From an uncultured Alistipes sp. (GTDB lineage Bacteria > Bacteroidota > Bacteroidia > Bacteroidales > Rikenellaceae): DNA of 12,969 nucleotides. The notes under the pieces were generated by a model. That model searched no databases, was not told where the DNA came from, and saw only the letters and a program-made list of their open reading frames with translations. Each line of letters starts with the position of its first letter. Positions within the stretch are counted from its first letter, which is position 1. Positions 1 to 6,566 of this stretch are shown in pieces. Made by a program: the position numbers and the translations under genes. The stretch lies in assembly GCA_900769745.1 (NCBI GenBank), contig CAAGHX010000213.1, positions 1-12,969 of the forward strand. The letters run 5' to 3'.

Positions 1-20
1 ACACGACGCTCTTCCGATCT
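1..20 (+). other. Illumina TruSeq adapter remnant (artefact)
   Basis: The first 20 bases, ACACGACGCTCTTCCGATCT, are identical to the 3' end of the Illumina TruSeq read-1 adapter and are followed directly by genomic sequence from base 21. This is the orientation expected when short-insert reads run through into the adapter and are assembled at a contig end. It is not biological sequence. Base 21 is therefore the first trustworthy base, and any reading frame crossing this boundary should be ignored. Confidence 0.96.
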
Positions 21-32
21 GGCTATTGTGGC

Positions 33-80
33 AAAAGGTTTCGGACTGTATATGCAGCATATATCGTCCGAAACCTTTTT
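33..80 (+). terminator. Rho-independent terminator-like hairpin of a lost upstream gene
   Basis: Bases 33-46 (AAAAGGTTTCGGAC) are perfectly complementary to 66-79, giving a 14-bp stem. An inner AT-rich stem (49-54 with 58-63) follows a small internal mismatch, and a run of five T ends at base 80. The strong stem plus T tract fits an intrinsic terminator for a plus-strand gene lying left of the window. The minus-strand tail is only four T, so activity in that direction would be weaker. No coding sequence remains to say which gene it served. Confidence 0.75.
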
Positions 81-297
81 ATTGTAGCTGGGCAGTGCGC
101 TAAATTATGATTTATCACATTTGGCGGCCTAAAAATAACAATTCGCAATAGACTCAACAACCCCTCTCGCTGCAACTCTCGGCCCGCCCCACGGCGACCA
201 TCTATCACGCTATTTTTCAACTAATTAGGCACACACCATACCCCACAGCAGGCAATCTAGACCAAACACGTCCCTGCGAAAAATAGCTTTTCGCTAA
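81..297. other. Intergenic stretch without recognisable gene
   Basis: Between the hairpin at 33-80 and the promoter at 298 I see no supported gene. A 65-codon minus-strand frame crosses this stretch but runs through the terminator hairpin and reads as low-quality basic sequence with no recognisable domain. The one structure noted is a 7-bp inverted repeat, GCGAAAA (276-282) with TTTTCGC (288-294), immediately upstream of the probable -33 box. It could be an operator or chance. Confidence 0.6.
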
Positions 298-326
298 TTT
301 GCCTCAATAATTTTTTATTATATTTG
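298..326 (+). promoter_or_regulatory. Probable Bacteroidetes-type promoter of the moxR-bat operon
   Basis: TATATTTG at 319-326 matches the Bacteroidetes -7 consensus TAnnTTTG exactly. TTTG at 298-301 is a candidate -33 box with a 17-bp spacer, slightly shorter than the usual 19-21. Transcription would start near 333 and leave a leader of about 180 nt before the moxR start. A 7-bp inverted repeat (276-294) lies just upstream. No second promoter is evident before the downstream bat genes, so this element probably drives all six. Confidence 0.6.
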
Positions 327-471
327 CAATAATATACCCCTGCGATGCGTTTATCATTAAGCGTAGGCTACACGCGGGCGCGTGAGGCGGCGGCATAAAA
401 AGCCGACCGAAGCCCAGCCAAGCCGCAGCGGGCAATAGAGAGAAATAATAACAATAATAAAATAATAAATC

Positions 472-493
472 GGTTGGAGCAGAGCCTCCGACC
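472..493 (+). promoter_or_regulatory. Leader hairpin shortly before moxR start
   Basis: GGTTGGAG (472-479) can pair with CTCCGACC (486-493) through eight base pairs, one of them G-U, around a six-base loop. The stem ends 21 nt before the moxR ATG. It lies in a long leader that also has a GC-rich part (about 373-432) and an A/T-rich part (about 436-470). It could influence translation or mRNA stability. No known riboswitch class is recognised, and a hairpin of this size could arise by chance. Confidence 0.3.
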
Positions 494-514
494 ACCGAAA
501 AATGATTTAGAGAT

Positions 515-1513
515 ATGAGTGAAGTAATCAACATCAAGGAGCTCAATGAGCGTATCGAGCGCGAGAGCGTGTTTGTCGATACCCTTCGTCAGGAGATGAG
601 CAAGGTTATCGTGGGTCAGAGCCATCTGGTCGATACTCTGCTTATTGGTTTGCTCTCGAATGGTCACATCTTGTTGGAAGGTGTTCCAGGTTTGGCTAAG
701 ACTTTGGCTATCACCACATTGGCAAAGGCTATCGATGCCGATTTTGCCCGCATACAGTTCACCCCCGACCTTCTTCCAGCCGACCTTATCGGTACATTGA
801 TATATTCTCAGAAGAGCGAGGATTTTGTGGTACGCAAGGGTCCCGTTTTCGCCAACTTCGTATTGGCCGATGAGATTAACCGTTCGCCTGCGAAGGTGCA
901 GAGTGCGCTTTTGGAGGCTATGCAGGAGCGTCAGGTGACAATCGGCGACGACACCTACAAGCTCCCCGAGCCATTCCTCGTGTTGGCCACACAGAACCCA
1001 TTGGAGCAGGAGGGTACCTACCCACTGCCTGAGGCGCAGGTTGACCGTTTTATGTTGAAGGCCAAGATTTCATACCCCAAGAAGCAGGAGGAGCGCGAGA
1101 TTGTACGCATGAACCTCGCTGGCGAGGGTATGCCATCACCAGCCAAGGTTATCTCGCCCGAGGATATCGTGAAGGCACGCCGAGTGGTAGAGGACGTTTA
1201 TATGGACGAGAAGATCGAGAAGTATATCATCGACATCATCTTCGCTACACGCGAGCCAGCGGAGTACAGCCTCGAGAAGTTGCAGCCACTCATCGCTTAT
1301 GGTGGTTCACCTCGTGCCAGCATCTCGCTTGCTAAGGCGGCACGTGCTTATGCATTTATCCGCCGTCGTGGATATGTTATCCCTGAGGATGTGCGTGCTG
1401 TGTGCCACGATGTATTGCGTCACCGCATTGGCCTTACATATGAGGCTGAGGCCGAGAACATCACAACAGAGCAGATTATCACCGAGATACTTAACAACGT
1501 CGTAGTACCCTAA
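515..1513 (+). CDS. moxR: MoxR-family AAA+ ATPase
   Basis: A cytoplasmic AAA+ ATPase of the MoxR family, 332 residues, full length for the family. These proteins act as chaperones that help VWA-domain partners mature or assemble. Visible motifs are Walker A GVPGLAKT (56-63), Walker B VLADE (116-120) followed by INR, sensor 1 LATQNP (157-162), the LPEAQVDRF segment (171-179) and the sensor 2 region GGSPRAS (263-269). The ATG at 515 is chosen because the family's N-terminal helix starts here and the preceding bases are A/T-rich, as is usual for Bacteroidetes starts. A minimal ATG-ATT-TAG frame lies at 502-510. The stop codon overlaps the start of the DUF58 gene (TAATG), implying translational coupling. 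This is the first gene of the bat operon; the family call is firm, while its exact client is inferred from the neighbouring VWA genes. Confidence 0.95.
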   Translation: MSEVINIKELNERIERESVFVDTLRQEMSKVIVGQSHLVDTLLIGLLSNGHILLEGVPGLAKTLAITTLAKAIDADFARIQFTPDLLPADLIGTLIYSQKSEDFVVRKGPVFANFVLADEINRSPAKVQSALLEAMQERQVTIGDDTYKLPEPFLVLATQNPLEQEGTYPLPEAQVDRFMLKAKISYPKKQEEREIVRMNLAGEGMPSPAKVISPEDIVKARRVVEDVYMDEKIEKYIIDIIFATREPAEYSLEKLQPLIAYGGSPRASISLAKAARAYAFIRRRGYVIPEDVRAVCHDVLRHRIGLTYEAEAENITTEQIITEILNNVVVP

Positions 1514-2403
1514 TGGCGATGCAGGAGAGAGAGAACGATATTCTCAAACGAGTTCGCAAAATCGAGATTAAGACCCGAGGTCTGTCGAACGAGATTTTTG
1601 CGGGAAAGTACCACACTGCTTTCCGCGGACGCGGTATGTCGTTTTCTGAGGTGAGGGAGTATCGTGCTGGCGACGATGTGCGCGATATTGACTGGAACGT
1701 TACGGCCCGCTCGTCGAAGCCCCACATCAAGATTTATGAGGAGGAGCGCGAGCTGACGATGATGCTTCTGGTCGATGTGAGCGACTCTCGCTCGTTTGGT
1801 ACCACCGACCGCCTGAAGAAGAACGTGATTACCGAGATTGCGGCCGTGCTGGCCTTCTCGGCTGCGCAGAACAACGACAAGGTGGGTTGCATATTCTTCT
1901 CGGATAAGGTCGAGAAGTTTATCCCTCCAAAGAAGGGCAAGAGCCATATCCTCACTATTATCCGCGAGCTTATCAAGTTCCGCCCCGAGTCGAAGCGCAC
2001 TGCCATCTCGGAGGCTGTGAGATACCTCACCAACGTCAACAAGAAGCGTTGTACGACATTTATCCTCTCGGATTTTATGAACTCACCACGCGATGCCGCC
2101 GCACTGGAGGACTCTCTGAAGATTGCCGGCTCGAAGCACGACTTGGTGGGCATCAGAGTTTGGGACAGACGCGAGGCCGAGTTGCCCGATGTGGGTATCG
2201 TGGAGTTGGAGGATGCCGAGACGGGACGCAAGGTGTGGGTTGACACCTCATCACGTCGCGTGAGAGAGCACTATGCCGAGAGTTGGAACGAGCGTAACGC
2301 CGCCATCACCGAGCTGCTGCGTCGCAACCGCATCGACACGGCTATGATTCCGACCGACGGCGACTATGTGGTCGAACTGATAAAACTCTTTAAGAAGAGA
2401 TAG
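1513..2403 (+). CDS. DUF58 domain protein, VWA-like, of the Bat operon
   Basis: A 296-residue DUF58 protein, the usual genetic partner of MoxR ATPases. The DUF58 signature YRAGDDVRDIDWNVTAR is at residues 50-66. A VWA-like fold follows, with a MIDAS-type DVSDS motif (Asp88, Ser90, Ser92) and a later ILSDF strand. There is no signal peptide or membrane segment, so it should be cytoplasmic. The start ATG overlaps the moxR stop by one base, and the next gene begins 3 nt after its stop. The role is inferred from the family and position: it probably works with MoxR on assembly of the membrane VWA proteins BatA and BatB. No biochemical activity is established for the family that would allow a more exact name. 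Confidence 0.93.
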   Translation: MAMQERENDILKRVRKIEIKTRGLSNEIFAGKYHTAFRGRGMSFSEVREYRAGDDVRDIDWNVTARSSKPHIKIYEEERELTMMLLVDVSDSRSFGTTDRLKKNVITEIAAVLAFSAAQNNDKVGCIFFSDKVEKFIPPKKGKSHILTIIRELIKFRPESKRTAISEAVRYLTNVNKKRCTTFILSDFMNSPRDAAALEDSLKIAGSKHDLVGIRVWDRREAELPDVGIVELEDAETGRKVWVDTSSRRVREHYAESWNERNAAITELLRRNRIDTAMIPTDGDYVVELIKLFKKR

Positions 2404-2406
2404 AAG

Positions 2407-3492
2407 ATGAATTCAAAATTCAAAATTCAAAATTCAAAATTGTGGCTGACACTTATCGTTGCGCTTTGCGTCTGCTCAATCTTTGGCACTGCTCCGACTA
2501 ATGGCGCATCCAAAGCTCAGGCCGACAAGAGCTGCACGCCCAAGGTCGATACCGTTGTGGTGAACCTCAACGCACCCAAGGTGAGCGGTACAATCGAGCC
2601 CGATTCGATTGGCATCGGCGACAGATTCCTCTACTCAATCGAGGTGGAGAAGGATCTGATGCAGGGTGTCTTCTTCCCCAACTTCGGGGGCGAGGGAGCC
2701 GAGGCGTATGAGCTCATAGAGGATAGAGCCATCGACACACTCTCGCGTGATGGTCGCCGCCTGAAGCTCCGCAAGAGCTTCCTTTTGGCCGCCTTCGAGG
2801 AGGGTATCCACAGAGTAGTGCCACAGGTAATGTATGCCGATAAGAATATTATCGACACGGTACGCTCTACCGACACCATCGACCTTTTGGTCACTACGTT
2901 CCTTATCGACTCAACGTCACACCCAATATTCGACATCAAGCCACAGCGCAATCTGCCATTCAAACTCGGCGAGATTACGGGCTATATTATGTGGGCCATT
3001 GTGGCTCTGCTGGTGCTTGCGTTGCTTATCTACCTTGCCATCCGCATTATGCGCCACTATGGCAAGAACCTGGGCAACATCTTCAAGCCCGCACCACCTC
3101 TTCCACCCCACGTCGTGGCCTTTGCCGCACTGGAGAAGTTGCGTGGCGAGAGATTGTGGCAGGAGGATAAGCACAAACTCTACTACTCTACACTCACCGA
3201 CATCGTGCGCCAGTACATAGCCGGCCGCTATGGTGTGGGAGCTATGGAGATGACCTCCGACGAGATTATCGAGGCTATGCGAGGTGTGGAGCTTCCACAA
3301 AAGAGCTCGATGGATTTAACTCAGATTTTGCGCGATGCCGACCTTGTGAAGTTTGCCAAAGCACTACCCGAGGCCGACGAGAACGAGGCTGCATATCGTG
3401 CTGTGTGGGATTTTGTTGAGCAGACCAAGCCGGTAGAGGTTACAGAGGGCGACGACGAGGATGTTGAACCAAAAGAGGAGCAGCGAAAATAG
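2407..3492 (+). CDS. Bat-operon membrane protein with DUF4381-like C-terminal region
   Basis: A 361-residue envelope protein. A basic N-terminus leads into a hydrophobic segment (about 12-28), a signal peptide or anchor. An extracytoplasmic beta-rich region follows (about 45-185), recalling the Ig-like part of BatD. A transmembrane helix (about 193-215) precedes a cytoplasmic part with proline-rich PAPPLPP (228-234), the pattern W..DKHKLYYSTLTDIVRQYI (about 251-271) typical of DUF4381-like proteins, and an acidic tail. Genes of this type sit between DUF58 and bat VWA genes in Bacteroidetes. The ATG at 2407 is followed at once by four TTCAAAA repeats (2412-2439). Because the unit is 7 bp, gain or loss of one copy would break the frame; an in-frame TTG (2440) just after the repeats could be an alternative start. 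It may partly replace the missing BatD, but this is inference. Confidence 0.85.
   Translation: MNSKFKIQNSKLWLTLIVALCVCSIFGTAPTNGASKAQADKSCTPKVDTVVVNLNAPKVSGTIEPDSIGIGDRFLYSIEVEKDLMQGVFFPNFGGEGAEAYELIEDRAIDTLSRDGRRLKLRKSFLLAAFEEGIHRVVPQVMYADKNIIDTVRSTDTIDLLVTTFLIDSTSHPIFDIKPQRNLPFKLGEITGYIMWAIVALLVLALLIYLAIRIMRHYGKNLGNIFKPAPPLPPHVVAFAALEKLRGERLWQEDKHKLYYSTLTDIVRQYIAGRYGVGAMEMTSDEIIEAMRGVELPQKSSMDLTQILRDADLVKFAKALPEADENEAAYRAVWDFVEQTKPVEVTEGDDEDVEPKEEQRK
2412..2439 (+). repeat. Heptanucleotide tandem repeat (TTCAAAA)x4 at a gene start
   Basis: Four perfect consecutive copies of TTCAAAA begin three bases after the start codon of the DUF4381-like gene. They encode part of the basic N-terminal segment MNSKFKIQNSK. 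A 7-bp unit is not divisible by three, so slipped-strand changes would switch the reading frame. With four copies the downstream signal sequence is in frame. Confidence 0.95.
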
Positions 3493-3494
3493 AT

Positions 3495-4400
3495 ATGAGA
3501 CATATATTGAAATATATAGTGGTCGTGGGTGTGGCCTTGGTGGGCCTCACGCAGATGGCTGTGGCTCAGAAAATGCCCGAGCGAGGTCTTGTGCGCAAGG
3601 GTAACAGACTCTTTGACCGCGAGCTCTACACTCGCAGTTCGGGTGCTTATCAGCAGGCACTGTTGCAGGACAGCACGCTCTTCGAGGGACGATACAACTT
3701 GGCCAACTCGCTGATTCGTCAGGCTATGGCCGACACGGTGGCTATGGCTAATATGTTGATGGGCAGCCAGAATCCCAATGGCGAGGAGTCGGCCGAGGCC
3801 AACCTCAGCGCGGGATATCTCTCGCAGGCCGAGGGATTGTTGAAGGCCGCTACAATCGACTCATTGCAGAGCGAGGATGCTCGTGCCGATGCCTACTACA
3901 ACTTGGGAAATGCCCAGTTTGTGCAGCAGAAGTTGCAGGAGGCGCTCGGCAGCTACCGCAAGGCGCTGACGCTGCGTCCCGATGATATGGAGGCGAAGTA
4001 CAACTACGCCTACACCAAGAAGCTACTCGAGCAGCAGCAGAACCAAAATCAGGACCAGAACAACGACCAGAATCAGGACCAAAACCAGAACCAAAACCAG
4101 AACCAGAACCAGAATAACGACCAAAATCAAAATCAGGACCAAGACCAGAATCAGAATAATGATCAGAATCAGCAGAACAACGATCAGAACAAGGATGATG
4201 GTGGCGATGATAAGCAGGACAAGCAAGATGAGCCAAAGTCCAACGACCAGGATAAGCAGGGCGGACAAAACCGCAGCAAGATGAGCGAGGAGCAGCAACA
4301 GCAGCTCTTGGATGCTATCCAGGCGCAGGAAGACAAGACTCAGGACAAGCTCGACAAGAAGGCTAAGGGCGTTATCATAAAGGGTCGCAAGAATTGGTAA
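3495..4400 (+). CDS. batC: BatC-like TPR protein with long Q/N/D-rich linker
   Basis: A 301-residue exported TPR protein resembling BatC of the Bacteroides aerotolerance operon. A signal peptide (about 1-24, AVA before Gln25) is followed by a TPR-like pair of helices (about 31-76). A clear TPR (about 133-166, YYNLGNAQF...EALGSYRKAL) comes next. Residues 180-232 consist only of Gln, Asn and Asp. A K/D-rich segment then leads to a conserved-looking C-terminal helix (MSEEQQQQLLDAIQAQED, 263-280) and the ending KNW, a BatC-like feature. It starts 2 nt after the upstream stop and ends with tandem stops (TAATAA). TPR proteins in these operons are thought to scaffold the VWA proteins in the periplasm. 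In B. fragilis batC follows batB, whereas here it precedes batA. The assignment rests on the TPR, the Q/N linker, the C-terminus and the operon. Confidence 0.85.
   Translation: MRHILKYIVVVGVALVGLTQMAVAQKMPERGLVRKGNRLFDRELYTRSSGAYQQALLQDSTLFEGRYNLANSLIRQAMADTVAMANMLMGSQNPNGEESAEANLSAGYLSQAEGLLKAATIDSLQSEDARADAYYNLGNAQFVQQKLQEALGSYRKALTLRPDDMEAKYNYAYTKKLLEQQQNQNQDQNNDQNQDQNQNQNQNQNQNNDQNQNQDQDQNQNNDQNQQNNDQNKDDGGDDKQDKQDEPKSNDQDKQGGQNRSKMSEEQQQQLLDAIQAQEDKTQDKLDKKAKGVIIKGRKNW
4032..4190 (+). repeat. In-frame AAYCAR/GAYCAR repeat tract coding 53 Q/N/D residues
   Basis: This segment of batC is built from degenerate six-base units (AAYCAR, GAYCAR) with some AAYAAY steps, coding mostly alternating Asn-Gln and Asp-Gln. 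The units are multiples of three, so copy changes would alter linker length without shifting the frame. The complementary strand gives a spurious hydrophobic Leu/Val/Ile-rich frame. Confidence 0.9.
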
Positions 4401-4447
4401 TAAGGCGGCGCAAACCGCTGATTTTCAGAAACTAAAACAGAGAAAAG

Positions 4448-5434
4448 TTGAGATTCGCAAATCCATATCTACTGTGGCTACTGGTGCTTTTAGTACCCGT
4501 TGTAGCATTCTACATCTATCGCGCACTGCGAGGAGGTGCAGCCATTCGCATATCGTCAATCGAGGGTGTGCGTCGTGCTCCCCGCACCTGGCGATACTGG
4601 CTGAGACACGCACCCTTTGTGTTGCGTTGTGCAGCCGTAGGATTGATGATTGTGGCGCTGGCTCGTCCACAGATTATCGAACATAAGAGTCGCACCGATG
4701 CCGAGGGTATCGACATTATGTTGGCGATGGATATCTCAGGTTCGATGCTCGCCCGAGATTTCGAGCCCGACCGTATGACCGCAGCCAAAGAGGTGGCCGC
4801 AGCCTTTATCAACGACCGTGTGGGCGACCGCATCGGCATTGCAGCCTTCGCTGGCGAGGCCTTCACTCAGAGCCCACTTACAACCGATAAGAATTCGCTT
4901 ATCACGATGCTCTCACGTCTGCGAAGTGGCATTATCGACGATGGTACGGCCATCGGTAACGGCTTGGCAACGGCCGTAAACCGCCTGCGTGAGAGCGACG
5001 CCAAGAGCAAGGTGATAATACTGCTGACGGATGGTGTGAACAACAGCGGCGTGATTGGCCCACTTATGGCGGCCGACATTGCAGCCGAGATGGGTATCAA
5101 GGTCTATACTGTGGGTGTCGGCTCACGAGGCAAGGCCCCCTATCCTGTGGTGGATATGTTTGGCAACGTGAGCTATCAGCCTATGCCTGTGGAGATTGAC
5201 GAGAAGACTCTCGAGGAGATTGCCACTCGCACAGGTGGTCGCTACTTCCGCGCTACAAACAAGGAGAAGTTGCGTCTTATCTACGACGAAATCAACGAAT
5301 TGGAGAAGAGCAAGGTGGAGATTACCGACCTTACACTATATCACGAAAATTGGCTTATGATGCTCCTCGGCGCACTGGCGTTGCTGCTGATGGAGTTTGT
5401 GCTGAGCCAGCTATTGCTAAAACGTATTCCATAA
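4448..5434 (+). CDS. batA: BatA, VWA-domain membrane protein, TTG start
   Basis: A 328-residue inner-membrane VWA protein matching BatA. An N-terminal membrane helix (about 7-24) and a second (about 55-73) end in the conserved ALARPQ motif. A periplasmic VWA domain (about 87-285) follows, then a C-terminal helix (about 302-322). The metal-ion site is complete: DISGSM (95-100), Thr167 in DDGTAIG and Asp195 in LLTDG. The start is TTG at 4448, since an in-frame TAA lies only five codons upstream (4433) and the family's first helix begins RFANPYLLWLL directly after the TTG. The purine-rich AGAGAAAAG before it may aid initiation. It lies 47 nt after batC and 4 nt before batB. Bat proteins were linked genetically to aerotolerance in B. 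fragilis; the molecular activity is not settled. Confidence 0.94.
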   Translation: MRFANPYLLWLLVLLVPVVAFYIYRALRGGAAIRISSIEGVRRAPRTWRYWLRHAPFVLRCAAVGLMIVALARPQIIEHKSRTDAEGIDIMLAMDISGSMLARDFEPDRMTAAKEVAAAFINDRVGDRIGIAAFAGEAFTQSPLTTDKNSLITMLSRLRSGIIDDGTAIGNGLATAVNRLRESDAKSKVIILLTDGVNNSGVIGPLMAADIAAEMGIKVYTVGVGSRGKAPYPVVDMFGNVSYQPMPVEIDEKTLEEIATRTGGRYFRATNKEKLRLIYDEINELEKSKVEITDLTLYHENWLMMLLGALALLLMEFVLSQLLLKRIP

Positions 5435-5438
5435 GATT

Positions 5439-6476
5439 ATGTTCCGATTTGCACACAACGAAATATTATATCTATTGGCTCTGGTGCCACTGCTGATACT
5501 CGTCTATGCATTGGCGGCTCACCGCCGTCGTCGCCTGGTGGCTAAGTTTGGTAATCCCGAGTTGATGAAGGGGCTGATGCCCGACTTTTCGAAGGGTCGC
5601 CTACGCCTGAAGGCTGCGCTCTTCATCTTGGCCTACATCTTTTTGGTGTTGGCCGCAGCACGCCCCCAGTTTGGTTCAAAGCTTCGTGAGGAGAAGGCCA
5701 AGGGAGTGGAGATGATGCTGGTGGTCGATGTGTCGAACTCTATGCTGGCCGAGGATTTCGAGCCCAACCGCTTGGAGCGCACGAAGTATGCCATCGGCAA
5801 GCTCTTCGAGGGCTTGAAGCAGGAGCGAGTGGGACTTATAGCCTTTGCTGGCGAGCCTATGGTGCAGCTGCCCATCACGTCGGATTATCGTATGGCGCAG
5901 TCGTTCGCCAAGCGCCTATCGCCATCACTTATCAGCGAGCAGGGAACCGACATTGGCAAGGCTCTGCAGATGGCTATGCTTACATTCTCGGCCGAGAACG
6001 AGAAGAGCCGAGTGATAGTGCTCATCACCGATGGTGAGAACCACGAAAAGGACGCCATTGAGGTTGCACGCAAGGCCAAGGAGCAAGGTGTGCGCATCTA
6101 CACGATAGGTATCGGTACACCCGAGGGTGCCCCCATCGAGATTGATGGCGAGTTCGTGAAGGACGAGAATGGCGAGATGGTCGTGTCGAAGCTCGGCGAG
6201 CAGATGTTGCAGGAGATTGCCTCGATAAGCGAGGGTGCTTATGTGCGCTCCACCAAGCAGTCGATTGGCTTGGAGGAGATTGTGGCGGGCATCAACGCTA
6301 TGGAGAAGAGCGAGCTCACGACAGTGCGCTACGAGGAGTACAACGAGCAGTATCAGTATCCGCTGGCGGTGGCACTTGTTTTGCTCTTTATAGAGTTGTT
6401 TGTGCTGAGCCGCCGCAACCATCGTCTGCGCCGATTCAACGTATTCAGCAGCGGCGAGAGCGAGCAGGAGAATTAA
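5439..6476 (+). CDS. batB: BatB, VWA-domain membrane protein
   Basis: A 345-residue paralogue of BatA with the same plan. It has an N-terminal helix (about 9-27), a second helix (about 58-74) ending in AARPQFG, a VWA domain (about 90-290) and a C-terminal helix (about 307-324) with a basic cytoplasmic tail. The metal-ion site is complete: DVSNSM (97-102), Thr170 in EQGTDIG and Asp198 in LITDGEN. It begins 4 nt after batA, so translation is probably coupled. It is the last gene of the operon here: the following gene has its own promoter-like element, and neither batD nor batE follows, unlike the B. fragilis batABCDE arrangement. BatA and BatB probably work together in the envelope, with MoxR and DUF58 assisting from the cytoplasm. 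Confidence 0.95.
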   Translation: MFRFAHNEILYLLALVPLLILVYALAAHRRRRLVAKFGNPELMKGLMPDFSKGRLRLKAALFILAYIFLVLAAARPQFGSKLREEKAKGVEMMLVVDVSNSMLAEDFEPNRLERTKYAIGKLFEGLKQERVGLIAFAGEPMVQLPITSDYRMAQSFAKRLSPSLISEQGTDIGKALQMAMLTFSAENEKSRVIVLITDGENHEKDAIEVARKAKEQGVRIYTIGIGTPEGAPIEIDGEFVKDENGEMVVSKLGEQMLQEIASISEGAYVRSTKQSIGLEEIVAGINAMEKSELTTVRYEEYNEQYQYPLAVALVLLFIELFVLSRRNHRLRRFNVFSSGESEQEN

Positions 6477-6530
6477 TCAAGATAGAGAAAGTTTTTCGGC
6501 AGATTATAGATAATCATTGAGAAAACCTTT

Positions 6531-6538
6531 TATCTTTG
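6531..6538 (+). promoter_or_regulatory. Bacteroidetes -7 box for ddh
   Basis: TATCTTTG matches the Bacteroidetes -7 consensus TAnnTTTG exactly and lies 28 nt before the ddh ATG. No good TTTG or TTG -33 box is found at the expected 19-21 bp upstream, so the promoter is supported by the -7 element alone. The 90-nt gap after batB contains no convincing terminator, so some read-through from the bat operon is possible. Confidence 0.55.
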
Positions 6539-6566
6539 CAGATAGTTAATGTAATAAATACAGGTT

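Noticed and set aside
23..220. 65-codon minus-strand open frame near the window start
   Set aside because: It ends next to the adapter, runs through the terminator hairpin and has no recognisable domain or start context.
368..667. 99-codon minus-strand open frame over the moxR leader and 5' end
   Set aside because: It overlaps the well-supported moxR coding sequence and the promoter leader, with no domain.
2407..2442. CRISPR or insertion-sequence repeat
   Set aside because: The units are 7 bp, contiguous and without spacers or terminal inverted repeats; this is a simple tandem repeat.
4023..4298. 91-codon minus-strand frame rich in Leu, Val and Ile, resembling a membrane protein
   Set aside because: It is the antisense reading of the Asn/Gln repeat in batC; the hydrophobic composition follows automatically from complementing AAY and CAR codons.
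4405..4418. Short GCGG/CCGC hairpin followed by TTTT between batC and batA, as an internal terminator
   Set aside because: The stem is only four base pairs and the T run is interrupted (TGATTTT), so termination is unlikely; the operon probably continues.
6477..6530. Terminator after batB
   Set aside because: The A/T-rich gap has no stem longer than a few base pairs, and the GAAAG/CTTTT-like matches are not positioned to form a hairpin with a T tail.
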